From Callipepla californica brunnescens (lineage: Eukaryota > Chordata > Aves > Galliformes > Odontophoridae), in the NCBI GenBank assembly GCA_023055505.1, contig JALIRH010000004.1, forward strand, positions 14,131,368 through 14,195,367: a DNA stretch of 64,000 nt, in the 5' to 3' direction. The position numbers and the translations under genes are program-made. Below are positions 49,005-61,670 of this stretch, piece after piece (within the stretch, counting starts at the first letter, position 1; every line of letters starts with the position of its first letter). Under the pieces are notes generated by a model that worked only from the letters and a program-made list of their open reading frames with translations, was not told where the DNA came from and searched no databases.

Positions 49005-49588
49005 TCTAAGTCTATGAGGCTGAATGGGATCCACCCAAGAGAACTAAGTTAGTTGGTGGAGGTGATAACCAAGCCACTTTCCATCATTTATCAGCAGTCC
49101 TGATCAACCAGTGAGGTCCCAAATGACAGGAGATTTGTCATTTGTGACATCTAGGTGACGGGTCAGAAAAAGGATCTAGGGAACTACAGGTCTGTCAGCC
49201 TGACTTCAGTATCAGGGAAGGTCATGGAGCAGATCAAGTTGACTAGGATCACACAGCACATGCATGACAGCCAGGGGATTAGTCAACCTCTTTTTCCAGG
49301 TAACCAGTGAAAGGATGAGAGCTAAAGGCCCCAAACTGTACCAGGGGATGATCAGGTTGGATATTATGAAAAAGTTCTTCTCTGAAAGAGTGGTCAGTCA
49401 CTGGAAAAGGCTGTCGAGGGAAGTGATAGAGTCAGAGTCTCTGCAGGTAGTCTAGAAATGTGCAGATGTGGCATTAGGAGTGTGGTTTAGTGGGCGTAGT
49501 GGTGATGGGTCGATGGACTAAATGATCTAAGAGGTCTTTTTCAAGTTTAGTGGTTCTATGACCCTATGGTTCTATGATTCTATTCATC
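49005..49588 (+). mobile_element. CR1 LINE with large internal deletion
   Basis: The left part (49005-49285) is the N-terminal half of the CR1 reverse transcriptase. It includes the block R-D-Y-R-S-V-S-L-T-S-V-S-G-K-V-M-E-Q (about 49178-49230), a recognised RT signature, then the [11 protein letters not shown] block. At about 49290 it jumps to the C-terminal end of ORF2, [21 protein letters not shown] (49350-49415), skipping the FADD catalytic region. The 3' UTR ends with repeated TTCTATG units (49551-49585), the intact CR1 terminus. One end still matches an unrearranged insertion, so the internal deletion arose after or during integration. Confidence 0.94.
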
Positions 49589-50751
49589 AAGGACAGGATT
49601 GCTGAAATGTCTCTGCAGTGCTGCATCCAAGGAAGACTCTAAGGAGATATTCTCTAGTTTGTAGGTTACATATGTTTACTGCATCATTTTTCATTTTTGC
49701 TGTATAGTTGCCAAGGAACAGATTAATGTTGTTCCATTTCACAGTAGCAATGAAGCTGTAATTCACAAATATAAAATGCATTCTCTTTGGATAACAGCAT
49801 TCTACTTCTTAGAGAGAAAAGGAGTGTTATATTAATAGAACAAAACCTTTGGGTGCGGTAATACATTTTTTTACCACTTTACAAAAGCATTATCACACAA
49901 GGCAAAGGCCAACAGTAGCAACAAAATCCAGTACAAAGATTGAAAAAATGTTGGTATCTGATTCTTTGACCAATTTTGCACTAGCATCACTGAAACGATT
50001 GTGTAGGCAAAATAACGAAGCAAAAGACTCTCTACACTAATTCCCCTAATTGATCATTTTCAGCTACTGCTTTTCTTCCATGTTCACGTCAATATAAGCT
50101 GACTTCAGTCTTTTCTGTGCATGTTTGTGCTTTATACATTACCAGCTATAAATGAATTTAATTTTTAGGGACACAAACAACCAAGAGGAAAAAATGTGTC
50201 TTGGTAGCCAGCTAGTTTTACAGGTTTTCCGTGCGTGATTATGCATTTGCTGAGAGATTGTCAACCATCCACTTGATCCTGCACCTCTGCACTTCTGATG
50301 TAACTCAAACTGGACCCAAATTTGCTGAAGGTATGGAAAAGCTCTCTAGTCTAAAATAAAATCTGAGAAGGTCATTTATTTCCTAGGGCATAAAAGTAAT
50401 CCTTCACTCTTTGCATTGCTCAGCAATGCTATTCTTAGATCAGGAAAATGCTATGTAAGATCTATTCTCAATGATGTATGATTCATCATGCTCTTTCCAA
50501 GTCATTTAGACAGCCACAGAAAATTGAGGATAATTGTGCAAACCTAGATGAGTCTGTATGGCCTGTTCATACAATGTTTAGGTTTTGTGCTATAAAAATA
50601 CAGCTCTGATAGACTGCAACAAAAATCTCCACTGTTTCAGATACTTAATAGTAAAAAAAAAACAGCATAGGAAATATTATCTTAAGGTCAGCTGGGCACC
50701 TTGTGTATAGATGTGTGCCACCTATGCAGTTTATGTATACCACTTAACATA
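49589..50751. other. Unique non-coding DNA
   Basis: No feature is recognised. Frames stay below 65 codons. Confidence 0.6.
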
Positions 50752-51316
50752 AAACAAACTTCTCCAAAAGTAATGCCTCCTGTTTTACGAGGTTAGAGCA
50801 CAACATCAAAGGTGGGTTTTTGTGGTCTGGCAGTAGAGGTTGAACTGTCCTGCCAATATTCAATTACATTTTGTTGCCATGTGACAAAGCAGAGAAGTGT
50901 TCTGACAAAATCACCATCAGATGTGGAAGTCTGTATGAAGAAAAGGTGTGTCACTGAATTCCTCCATGTAGAAAAAATTGTATCCATTGACATTCACTGA
51001 AGCTTGCTGAGCAGCTCTGGAGATCAAAAAGTGAATGTGAGCACAGTGAGCAGTGGATGGTTTGTTTCAGCAGTGGTGATGGTGACAATGGGTCACCTTC
51101 ACAGATACAGATTTTTATGAATGTACGTGACATTCATAAAATGTAAAACATGAATTTACATGACTGCCGAAAATGCATAGCTAATGGTGGCATCTGCAGT
51201 AAAATAGCATCTTATAGCTGAGAAATTGATCTATTCAACAGCGTTATTGTACTCTTTGTATTTGTTGAAATTTCTATAGAAATAAATGGGAGGCATTAAT
51301 TTTGAACAGACCCATG
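50752..51316 (+). mobile_element. Mariner-like DNA transposon derivative, copy 2
   Basis: The left terminal repeat contains CCAAAAGTAATGCCTCCTGT and the right one GGGAGGCATTAATTTTGAAC, which are near reverse complements. TA lies at each outer edge, the target duplication used by mariner/Tc1 elements. A plus-strand frame (50812-51000) includes the block around M-K-K-R-C-V-T-E-F-L-H, ending at a stop after S-I-D-I-H. After the stop the frame continues with N-V-S-T-V, a mariner HTH-like stretch. No DD(D/E) catalytic core is present. Length and internal join agree with copy 1, so both come from the same deleted, non-autonomous source. A 117-codon frame (51286-51639) starts in the right TIR and is not a gene. 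Confidence 0.76.
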
Positions 51317-52722
51317 TACACGCATATGGCAGACTCCTTCAGAGAACCAGCTCAGTGAAGGATAACCGTGAAACAATTTGGGCCATTTGGTTTCAGGAAA
51401 TGACCCATGGTTCCCCTTTTTTTCTTAGCAGTATGAGTACATACTCAGATAATTTAAATACATCTTCTAGATTATTTCCAGCACTAGAAACAGGCAATGA
51501 TGAAGAAGTGGATCCTTGGAATCAGTGCAGAGATTCCCATTACATTTTTCAGACCTTAATAAAAGCTCGGATGACCTGTTTATCTGTGAAATTGCTGCTG
51601 TCACTAGATGGATGTATTCCTGTGCAAGAAGGGAGATAGTAAGGGTGATGAGTTTGATTTAGAGCAGATAGACAGCATCTGTCTAGCTCAAGGAGATCCA
51701 CTGGAAAATCTAGCTTCAAAATATGGAAGTCTAGCCTCTACATTTCCTTGTACTGAATGAAATTAAATTGTTTTAAGGCAGGGATGTATTTATCATGTTT
51801 TGTTAAATTCTACTAGTGGCCTGAAACAATGGGAAATAAAACAGAAGTATAAAGAAGGGTGCCTCTCTTTGAAAAGTGTTTGTCAACAGACCAGTAGCTG
51901 AAAATATCCAGTTAGAACCCTAGAAGTAAATTTGCATTTCTGAGATCAGAACAAAGGCAGGAAGCTGGACATAACCTCCCATTCACTGCAAGTTCCACCT
52001 GCATTTCTAGGTCAGCCTCAGGGGTGCTGAGATGCTGCATCAATGCTGTGGAAACCCAGCCCAGAGCCACACTTCATGGGAGGGACTCAGCCTGTAGCTG
52101 GGCCACAGACATGGGAAGAAAAATTGTGCATGGTTAGAAACACTGATTTTAAAGCATTGTGCAGGCTGGAAAAAAAGAAAAAGTCTTGATCTTTCCTCAG
52201 ATATAAAAAGATACAGTTTTCCTCTTGCCTCTGAACTTTCTCCAGGTCCAGCTCCAGCATGGGAACTAGTCTGACAATCTGGGCTGCCTGAGGCTGCCTG
52301 GACATGGGCTCTTTGCTGGCAGGTTTGCCTTGGCCTCACTGATCTTTCTGAATGCAAGTGAAAAATTAATCAAACCTGACAACTGAAGAAATGAGTTTCT
52401 CCCACAAGTCTTTGCACATGACAATAATATACAGCTCCAGAAAACTGTCCAGAAACCCTGGAATTTTAGCAGGGTATGAATTGATCTAGAAGAGTTAGCT
52501 GAAGCTACAGAATGTAGGAAGAAAGCACACAGGCATGTTTAGCATAAACAGTCTAATGACAAGCTAGCAAGGATGGGGAAAAATAATTTAATATGGGTAA
52601 GTAAATAAATAGAACTAGTATACGGTACAACACTACTCCAAGCACAAAAGACTCCAATATCCACTACAGTATTTCAGATCTGCCTATAACTATGAAAGAC
52701 TTTATTCATACACATCACTGAA

Positions 52723-52739
52723 AACAAACAAACAAACAA
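52723..52739. repeat. (AAAC)n microsatellite
   Basis: Four AAAC/CAAA units. Confidence 0.8.
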
Positions 52740-53823
52740 TCAACTTCTATTTAAAATGTAGATTCGCTGAGTGTATCACTCATTAATAATTATATTTTGA
52801 ACATCAGTTGTGCCTCCAAACTCTTCTACAATCAATGCCAACTTGTGCTCATGATAGAACTGGACCTTCCTGTGTAGTCCTATTGGGATGAAAAGCCTCC
52901 AGCAATAGAGCTTGGAAATCAAGTGCTGCTTTCCTCACAGCTATTTCTTTACTACTACTGAAGAAATACAATAGTGTATTTATCTTTTTAAGATTGTACG
53001 AAATACGATTTTAGGAAGCTCCCTACTATTAAATGATCAAATTTGCCTAATGGATCTGTTAGTAACCTAAACAGCAGAATACTGGTGAGCTCTGAATTGG
53101 GAAGGCCAAAAATAAGTAGGTGCTGTGGAAAAAAGCATTTAATCATCATTATCTTTGTTGTTTGACATGGCTAAAGTTGCATTCTGTTTAGGTCTGCTCT
53201 GAAATACATTACTAGGAATTATTATTATAATTTTGTTATTTACATTTACAAAACTTGCACCTATTGTATAAGCCTCTGGGCATGTTTACAATTGTTTTAA
53301 AGATGCTTACTAATACTGAATTGTGAAGAACTGCTAGAAGGCAGACAACACCCATATGAAACTGATGAAGTTAGACATAGCACTTGACTATTAACCAAAT
53401 GCTGCACATTTTGTTCATGAATAAATACAATGAAACTACTCAAACTGAGTTTCATATAGCAGTTAGTTTTCCTCACTCTGTTTTTTTCCAGCAGGTTCCT
53501 GATTAAAAATCTTACAAGCTGTCTTTTTCCTCACTACTGAAATTAATATTTACATATCATAAATGTCCTTTGCTTCCATGTGATTGGCACCTTTCACTTT
53601 CTCCTCTGGGACATGAAACACTACCTAATGAAAAATACATTCTCACATAAGGCCACCTTTAAACGCAGGTCTGAATTGTCCTTCCATGCCCTTATGTGAC
53701 TGATGATTACATGATTAGAAGTTAGCTTCCATTCAAAATTCTATAATAATTACTTTCTGCTGCATGGCTGAAATATTTATTTTTATGGGAGAAATAATTC
53801 TGGAAGTTCAGTACTTCTATATT

Positions 53824-53847
53824 ATGCTAACCTTTATGCTAACCTTT
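53824..53847. repeat. 12-bp tandem duplication
   Basis: ATGCTAACCTTT is present twice in direct succession within a CpG-poor, motif-rich stretch. Confidence 0.9.
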
Positions 53848-54178
53848 TCCTGATAAAGGATAAAAAAGCAGGCTTAGCTGCCATTCACATGCACTACAAA
53901 AATTCACACTTATTCCACTAGAGAAAGAGGGAGAACAGAAGAGAGACAGCATAGTGTTATACAAAGAATTTGCAAAACTTCAGAAGAAAGGCACTGAAAA
54001 TTTGTATCTTAAAATTGCTGGCAGGATGTAAAGGAACACTTAGTTCTTCCTAAAATCCATCATTCACAGACTGAAACACAGCTCCATAGAAATGAGGCTG
54101 ATTTCAATTTATGGCTTGCATTATTATGACACCATTTTATTGGTCTATTGAGACTTCAGTTCCCTTTTGTTTCTAAGC

Positions 54179-54242
54179 TTTTTTTTTTTTTTAATTTAAT
54201 TTATTTTATTTTATTTTATTTCATTTCATTCATTTATTTACT
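54179..54242. repeat. Poly-T followed by (TTTTA)n / (TTTCA)n repeats
   Basis: A 14-base T run leads into TTTAA, TTTTA and TTTCA pentamers and then TTTA. This is a mixed, probably unstable, simple repeat. Confidence 0.85.
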
Positions 54243-56763
54243 TTTCTGCAGATACAATCTCTAGAAAATATTTCAAAATGAAGAAAAAGACATACACAAG
54301 AGCTCTATGAGGTGGGAATTTACTGGCAATATCTACAGACATGAAGCTGGTATGAGCAGGATGCAGAAATGATTCCGGATGGGAAGACACTACATATTTC
54401 GCTAGTAGTGGTATGAGTTATGGAAGTAAGAGATAAGAAATATTATTAATGACTTACTTCTGCTTCCAGTAAGAGGTCTGCTATTTGGGTTAATTTTTCA
54501 GCAGAATGATCAGTCTATTTTAAAAATTTCAAGTGATAGCTGTTAGAAGGGGAGAACTAATCTTTATGAACTGCATACATTTGTACTCGCACAGAACTTT
54601 TCCTGCGTAGTACTCTTATTACTGCACTATTTCAGCTGTTTTCTTGGAGATACATAGATCATGACTGGCACTTTCAAAATAGATAAGTAAGGTGGTGAGT
54701 ATGTCTCAAATTTTGTGTTAGACTCTAACGCTTTTATTTATCAGAAGACCATTCCTAAATGCTGTCTGAAAATCAGGTTCCTGAGAAACCACACAACAAA
54801 TAGTCACTTTTGAAACTGTTGATTTCTGCTGTTGAAGAATCATTCTATTTAGTATTTTACTTTTTATTCTTATGAAGGAAAAACACAATACTAGAAACAT
54901 TGACTGAGGTTCATTTGTGTAAGGAAAAAGCACCACATATTTCTGACAATCAGAGTTAACTGGTAGAACAAGGGTTGCACAGGCTGTAACATGGGTTTCA
55001 TGCTATTTCCCTACTTTAAGAGAAGCATAATACACTTTGCTTTGCTTCTTCTTCTGTAGGCTGATGTACTAATAAGTAACTTCCATCATGTTTAAAAAAA
55101 AAAAAAACTAAAACATTGCAAACCAACAGTTAGCTTCAGTAGTTTAAGTTAAACATTAAATATTTCACTTGCTTTATCACTGTAATTTTCACATTTAAAT
55201 TTTCAATTCTCTTGTCAAGCACAAAGTTGTGTTCATGCCTCCAACACTGCAGTGAAAAGTTTTACACCCACCTCCTCATGACTATTATTCTAAAGCAATT
55301 TAAAACAATCTCACGAAAACCATGATTTCTTATATTATACAGTACTTAGATTAATGTTATTGCTGTTGGCCCAGGAAAGTGTTGAGAAATGTCTTATGCA
55401 TTTTTTTCTCATCTTTATAGTTCATGAAACATTGTGTGCCCTGCACAGATTATCTTTTCCAAGGGGCAAACAGACTTTACCTGCTTACCCATATCTCCAC
55501 CAAACCATGAGACTGAAAAGCAACCAATATGTATAGAGACTTTATTTATTTGGACCATTCATCAAATAGCTGTGAAGAACAGCTAGTCTAGCACAAGGTA
55601 AAAAGAATATCATCATCATTTACTGCTACTGACTACTGCAAATTATGATACAGATTTAAGAGTGTAGGAGAAAAGCAATTGCAAATTCCTGTCAATTTTC
55701 TCAAATAGGTGATGAATACCTTAAAATGATTATTTAAGGTGCACTTCTCTGTTCTCAGAGAACTTTGGCTAAATTTAAGAAAATGATGGATAACAGAGGT
55801 TTGATTAAGCAACCTTACTCTCTGAGGAGAAAGAAGACAGAGAAGGGAATAGTGACAGTGGCTACCTGACATACTGCAAGCATAGAGGCATTTGCTGAGG
55901 GATTTGTCACACGAGGAGGGATAAGAATGATTTATTTCACTTTGGCAATACCCAAAAACTATCAGTTTGTTTTCTAGATTGTGAATCCAAATTACAATCC
56001 AGAGATACACAGTATGACAGAGGTTAAAAATTTGATGTGGGGAAAAGTTGACCCTTTATTTTTGTTCTCAGTCATGATCACCATAAACGTTGCTGCAAAC
56101 AGGCCCCCAAGCACAATCAGTTCAATCTTTGACATTTCAGAATAGTCAGCTTCTTTTCTACTGAAGTGAATCACATAAATACAAACCAATTCTGCTTAAC
56201 CTCTTTTACTTTCACATGTCAACTAACTTTGTACAGGGTGTTCCTTGTACTTCCATTTTTTAAAAAATAATTCAAATAAGAACTATAGGTTAGTTCTGGA
56301 ATGGAAGTAAAATTGAGGGTGAAAAGCTAAAAAAAGTCAACAAAATTGCAAGAAACTACACATTATGAAAGAAAAGCGTGTACTCTCCAAACAAGTCTTA
56401 TTGATGTTAATGTATAACTAGTGGAAATCCATAAAAAATGAGACAGAAGAGATAAATGCTAAACTTGTGACAAAGAGATAGTGAAATATGATCTAAGTGG
56501 AGGGAAAACAACACATGGACTACACTGTCTGTGGCAGAAGATTTGAATTCTGCAACATGAAATGAAAAGGAGAAACAGCTCTGCTCAAGCTTTCATTCAT
56601 ATGGAGAAAAAAGTTGGTCTCTTCCAATCAACAGGGTTGCTTGGGGTAATCAAAGCACATTTCTGAATTGCTGGCGTACTGCAGTGATTCAAATGAAACT
56701 ACCAAAGATCCAATTTCCTCCAATGTGTGGTTGAAATCATTGCTATGCTGGTAGATTTGCGTT

Positions 56764-56785
56764 TTCTTGTTTGTTTGTTTGTTTT
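56764..56785. repeat. (TTTG)n microsatellite
   Basis: Five TTTG-type units. Confidence 0.85.
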
Positions 56786-59700
56786 CCCAAAGAAAGCATG
56801 GATTAACAGCCAGACAAAATCGAGTTGAATAGAATGGTCATGAGTTACACCTACATAAAGGAAGTAATAATTTTGCTGTCTTTATCAGACTTTGCATCTC
56901 TATAACATTCCACCAATGAACCACCGATCTGACCTCTTTTTGACTGAATAATGTCCCTCAAGCATTTATGCTCCCCCACAGCCATTTTTGCATTTAAGTA
57001 CACTACTGGGTGCTTTTTAACTGGACAAATGTTTTATAATTCTGTTTTATGACTTAATCACACCTAATATATAACTTATGTTACTGTTTGTACCATTGCA
57101 GTATTTAAGCTATAAAAGACAAATTCTGCTCCAAGCTTTATTGCAATATATCTAGAATAAGTCCTCAGAAATTTGAGTCATATTTTGGAAAGAATGTTCC
57201 CAGACAAAATAGGTTGATTTATATTGCTATTATGGGAAGCAGTATTTGGCTCAGCCTCTCCAGACAGCAGAACTCTAAACATGGGAATGGTGTGTATGTC
57301 GTTTCCATTGGCTAGAGCCTCAGTAGACAAATTAAAGTCTAGAAAGTTAAATGACTAGGAAAAAAACAGTACACAGATAAGAATGTTTCATTTCCACGCT
57401 ATTTCATTTTTACACCTTTCAGCAGGGAAAAATAAGCCTACGAAGATTTAGGATGAATGCCATCTTCGTGGGCACCATTGATCGTAAGTAAATCCCAGAA
57501 ATGCAGTAGCATATATGAGGCAGAATTTCTTGTGATAGTCCATTCTAAATGTTGTGTGTGTAATATAATCAATATGCTATTACCTTTGTCTTATCCACAA
57601 ACTAAGGTAGCAAAATTAACAGATCACAATCACCAAGCCAACTCTGAAGCAAGAAAATATGGACTTTGAGTAGTCCACCATGATTTATGATCCAGAACTC
57701 TGATTCTCTGTAAAGTTTAGATCTGCACTTATCATCAATACTATGAAATTAAAAGCTTTGGGTTTTCTATGAAATATATTCTTGAGAACCGTGAATACTG
57801 CACTGCCAAGCTGTGGTTTATGACAGGTAACTTAGCATTCTTGGGTCTATTGATCAACAGTAAGTAGCAAGGATAAAATATTTATTATTTGCATATATAT
57901 AGTTCTTGTAATTGATGTAGCAAGCATGAACAACAACAGTAATGGTACTTTACCAACATTTATTACATTTCATGTAACACTGGCCCTGAGGGTGGCTCAA
58001 TACCAGAAAGAGATTTGGACAGAACTGCTCTAAAATCACTCCTTCTCAATCTCTTGCCAATTAAATGGCAGGCTCCAGTTGATGTGTACTGTTTCAAAAG
58101 CTAACATCCAAGGCACTAGCTGCCTAAATAACATTTATTTTTCATTTATGTAAGGCATATCTGCATGGATGATTTAAAAAATGAAAAAGAAGTAGAAAAA
58201 ATTCCTAAATATTTATATTATTTTCTGAAGCAACTGGGATTCTTATTACTATTGTGATCATCAGATTAAGTACGACCATTTCATTTGATTACCCTTTTCT
58301 CTTTCAAGACACTCTTTCATGCCACACATCAAGTAAATACAATGAGAGACAAGATTCAATTTCTTTCCCTGGAAGGTATAGCTCATCATCATACGCCATC
58401 AAATAGTCCATGCACAAATATCAATACCTCTCTCTTTCTTCATTTATAAAACACTATGTACTCTAAAACTGATGAGTTTCATTTATTGACAGAAAATCTG
58501 CAGTAATTATAACATGGGGAAGGTCACAATAGTCACTTTATGCTTCCAACAGTACAGAAAACATAAGGACCTGTAGGACAAGAGTGATGATCGTTCACCG
58601 ATCTTTTAGCAAATATAAAGGAAATTAGGGTGATTTTTGTTCAAAGTAAAAGTAATTGACCATCTGTTTTTTGGGAAAACAACATTGGTGTGATTGATTT
58701 GTGTCCAGTTAATTCAGCGAATATTCAGCTAGTATATAGATGAAACCCTTCTTTACCAGAATTTAAAAGCATAAGTAACTTTAGGCATCATGCCTCCTTA
58801 TTAAAATTAATGACTCTCTTGTCTCCAAATTTTATATAGTGTATGTATGAACATAGTAATATGTAGCCCTTTAAGTATGGAAATTGAAACAATTTTACAA
58901 AAATGCTATGAAGTATTTAGAAACTTTAAAGGAAATGTAATAAATACAGTTATGAGTATTTGCTCCTGAAACCTAGTTCCAGTAATTATGCACACCCAAA
59001 CTGCAATAAACACATGGTGTGACCTGCTGGTACAGATCCAGTGAACGCTCTTTAAATTTCAAATGCCAGAATGTTTGACTGATCTCTGTATAAACAAAAT
59101 ATAGGAAAAGAATCATCTATATGAAATTATTTTTTACAAGAAGTTATAAATGGAAGAAAGTCATGCTGTGTTTATTAGCTGAAAACACTAGGCATATATA
59201 AAGGACTGAAGGAAAAAAAAAACAAAACATATTTGCTAATAATTATTTTTTGAGATCAATATATTCTACTGATAAATCTCTTGCAGGTGTTTTTTGGAGG
59301 GTGTCATATGGTGGGATGAGGCTCTTAGCTGTCCACAGGTGGCAGGAATCAAAAATTAGATTCCTGATATGCTTATGTTGACATGCTTTGGTAGATGTAG
59401 CTGTATTATTCAATACTTTAAATTAGATTCGGTGTAGATTGGAAATAGGGTATGGTCTAGAACATTGGAAAATGTGAGGAAGAGTAGGGTATTTCATCTG
59501 GTATATTTTGTAGAGTTCCTTATCATTAGTTGCCATCTGAACTTAGTCCTAATCATTTGCTTCTATTTTTTTATTATTATTTATTTATATATGTATATCC
59601 TAGCAAAACAAGTGAACACAATAGCAACTACTCTGCAGGCTAGTAATAGTTTTCAAAAAGGCATGGCTAGCTGTCTAGGACAGTTACATCCCCTGCTATT

Positions 59701-61280
59701 AAACTTCTCCCTGAGATATGGGGAGGTCAAAGCATATATTGTCATGCAAATAGTCTAAGGAAGAATCATCTTGTGATTTTGTGAGAAGTTAGTGGTCAAA
59801 TTGCTCAGCTACACCTTGGTAAGCTGCATAGTAGGAGATACTAAATGAAACATAGGAGTGAGCTTTTGTTTTTGACACAGATTCTCCTGATCTTGAACAA
59901 ATGTAATACTCTCTTGGCTAGGCCAAGTGAACAAATCAATCTATATTTTCTCAGGTGAGATTGTGTTTGAAAGAGCTCCATTGTGCCTATTTGATTGGGA
60001 AAGTCATTCCTTGTCTAACTTCTCTAGAGGGCATTTGCAGTGCTACTTGGAAGGGCAGGAACATAACTCAATGCATTTATCTCCACAATCAAGCATTAAA
60101 GCAACTTTACCTACAACTCAAATCCTGACAGCATAAGACAACTGGTGCTGTTGCACTCGATTGAGATTAGTCAGTTTTCTTTGAACTTCTCATTTATAGC
60201 ACTTAATTAACAGAACCTATCTGCCCTCTGAGAAGCTTTCTTAAAATCTGAATTAACTGTATGAAGATATCAAGTATTGTACCTGAAGCTACATGTAGAG
60301 AGATGCAAAGTATCACTGTCAATACTTCTTAAACAAAGGCCAGGAACATGAGCCATGCAGGAGCACTGCTGTTTAACTTAGTCTCCTTTTTTTTTTTTTT
60401 TTCCCTCCACAGTGGTGATACTATAACCACGAAGGTCTAGGGCTTGTAGCAAGCTGTTCTGTGTCTAGTAGCCATAGAAAAAATACTGCACCTTCCTAAA
60501 AAATATTTTCAGTTTATACATCCTAAATGCTTTTCAAAACAAATCTGAAAATATCATCTTATATTTCACGTATCTTCAAAAAAGAGATACTGAAGTTAAT
60601 TTAAGCAATTTAAATAAAAATGTGGCATTCCATAAATTGGCCAGTGTTCACATTTTTGACAGCTCTCAGAAAACTACTACTGGGCTGATAAAAAATTCTT
60701 TTTGATACAGTGTATAAATATTTATACTGTACAGAAGATTCCTAACAGCTTGTAGACATCTTCAAAATATTCTTAAGGAAGTGAATCCCTGTTTTTTCTA
60801 GTGATTTATGCCAGTATGTATCAGATGCTCTGCTGGCCTAAATCTGTGTAACTACAGTATAACAAACTGACTGTAACTCAGCTGAAGTTTCAGGATCTGC
60901 CTTAATAGCCACTAAGAACAATAAAATTCTGCTTTTTATTTTATTTATTTTTATTTTTGTTTTTTGCCAAGGAAAGAAACAGCAAGAATATCAACCTGTG
61001 TCAATTAGCTCTATTAGAATGTATAAAAATAATGAAAGAAAAAGATGGTTATTTTTATTTTCCAGACACTAATGTCTTTTCTTCTTGCAAATCCTCTTAT
61101 GAGAAAAATATCTTTTGTGTAAACATCACCAGTCTAGACATAATGTATTAAAAAACAAAACTGATGCTGTTGTTCTGCTTTTATACCCTCTAGAAATAGC
61201 TCCAAATAGAAGCACAAAATAGTTCAGCATGTTTTGTCACATTCTACCTATTGTGGTTGAATACACCCTTCTCATTGCAG

Positions 61281-61670
61281 CGAGTGGGAGGTTTCCCATT
61301 ATTTTTCGCACAGAATTCCAGGCTGATGTTTCTTGTCAATTTGATAGGAATCAATGCAATGGCTACTTCTATCAAGTACAATAAACTAGTTGGTCTCCAT
61401 CTTACTGTGTTGCATTACTCAATGCATGAAAGGATGAAGATAGGGTATCACATATTCACAGAAATGTGTGAAATTTCCACCAGTTTAGCACTTTTTAATG
61501 TAGCCTTTTTTTTCATCTGCATTTTCACATTTGGATATGCAGTGTTTGCAGCTTTTTTTTTTCACCTGTTTAAAATGTTTCCATCATCCAGCCAGTTAGG
61601 CAAACTGATGAATGGCATAGCAAACAAAGTGAACGGTTCACAAATACCTGACGAGCTGGCATTTGCACAT
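61281..61670 (+). other. Candidate exon, open reading frame between good splice sites
   Basis: This segment is bounded by a convincing acceptor (pyrimidine-rich CACCCTTCTCATTGCAG ending at 61280) and a consensus donor (CAT|GTAAGT at 61671). It is exactly 390 bases. One frame stays open across all 130 codons, starting and ending in phase 0, and the frame meets a stop only 12 bases past the donor. The translation is Phe/Leu/Ile-rich in the middle (about residues 75-102 could span a membrane), which is also what T-rich DNA gives by chance. No homology is recognised. The frame's 5' extension begins at a TTG (61251), not an ATG, so it is not a complete gene. It may be a real exon of an unrecognised gene or lncRNA, or coincidence. 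I lean toward coincidence. Confidence 0.25.

Larger units (their letters stand above)
51317..61280. other. Unique AT-rich non-coding DNA
   Basis: About 10 kb with no recognised exon, transposon or RNA gene. It contains GC-richer patches at 51950-52100 and 52240-52340, (AAAC)n at 52723-52739, a 12-bp tandem duplication at 53824-53847, a T-rich pentamer repeat at 54179-54242, a poly-A at 55094-55107 and (TTTG)n at 56764-56785. There is also a pyrimidine tract ending CCCTCCACAG at 60387-60412 that would make a strong 3' splice site. The 125-codon minus-strand frame at 55633-56010 is within chance expectation. Confidence 0.55.

Noticed and set aside
51286..51639. 117-codon plus-strand frame
   Set aside because: It starts inside the right terminal repeat of the mariner-like copy and runs into unique DNA, so it is a chance frame.
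55633..56010. 125-codon minus-strand frame
   Set aside because: Within chance expectation for the window. No domain, no conserved-looking motif, no splice-site support.
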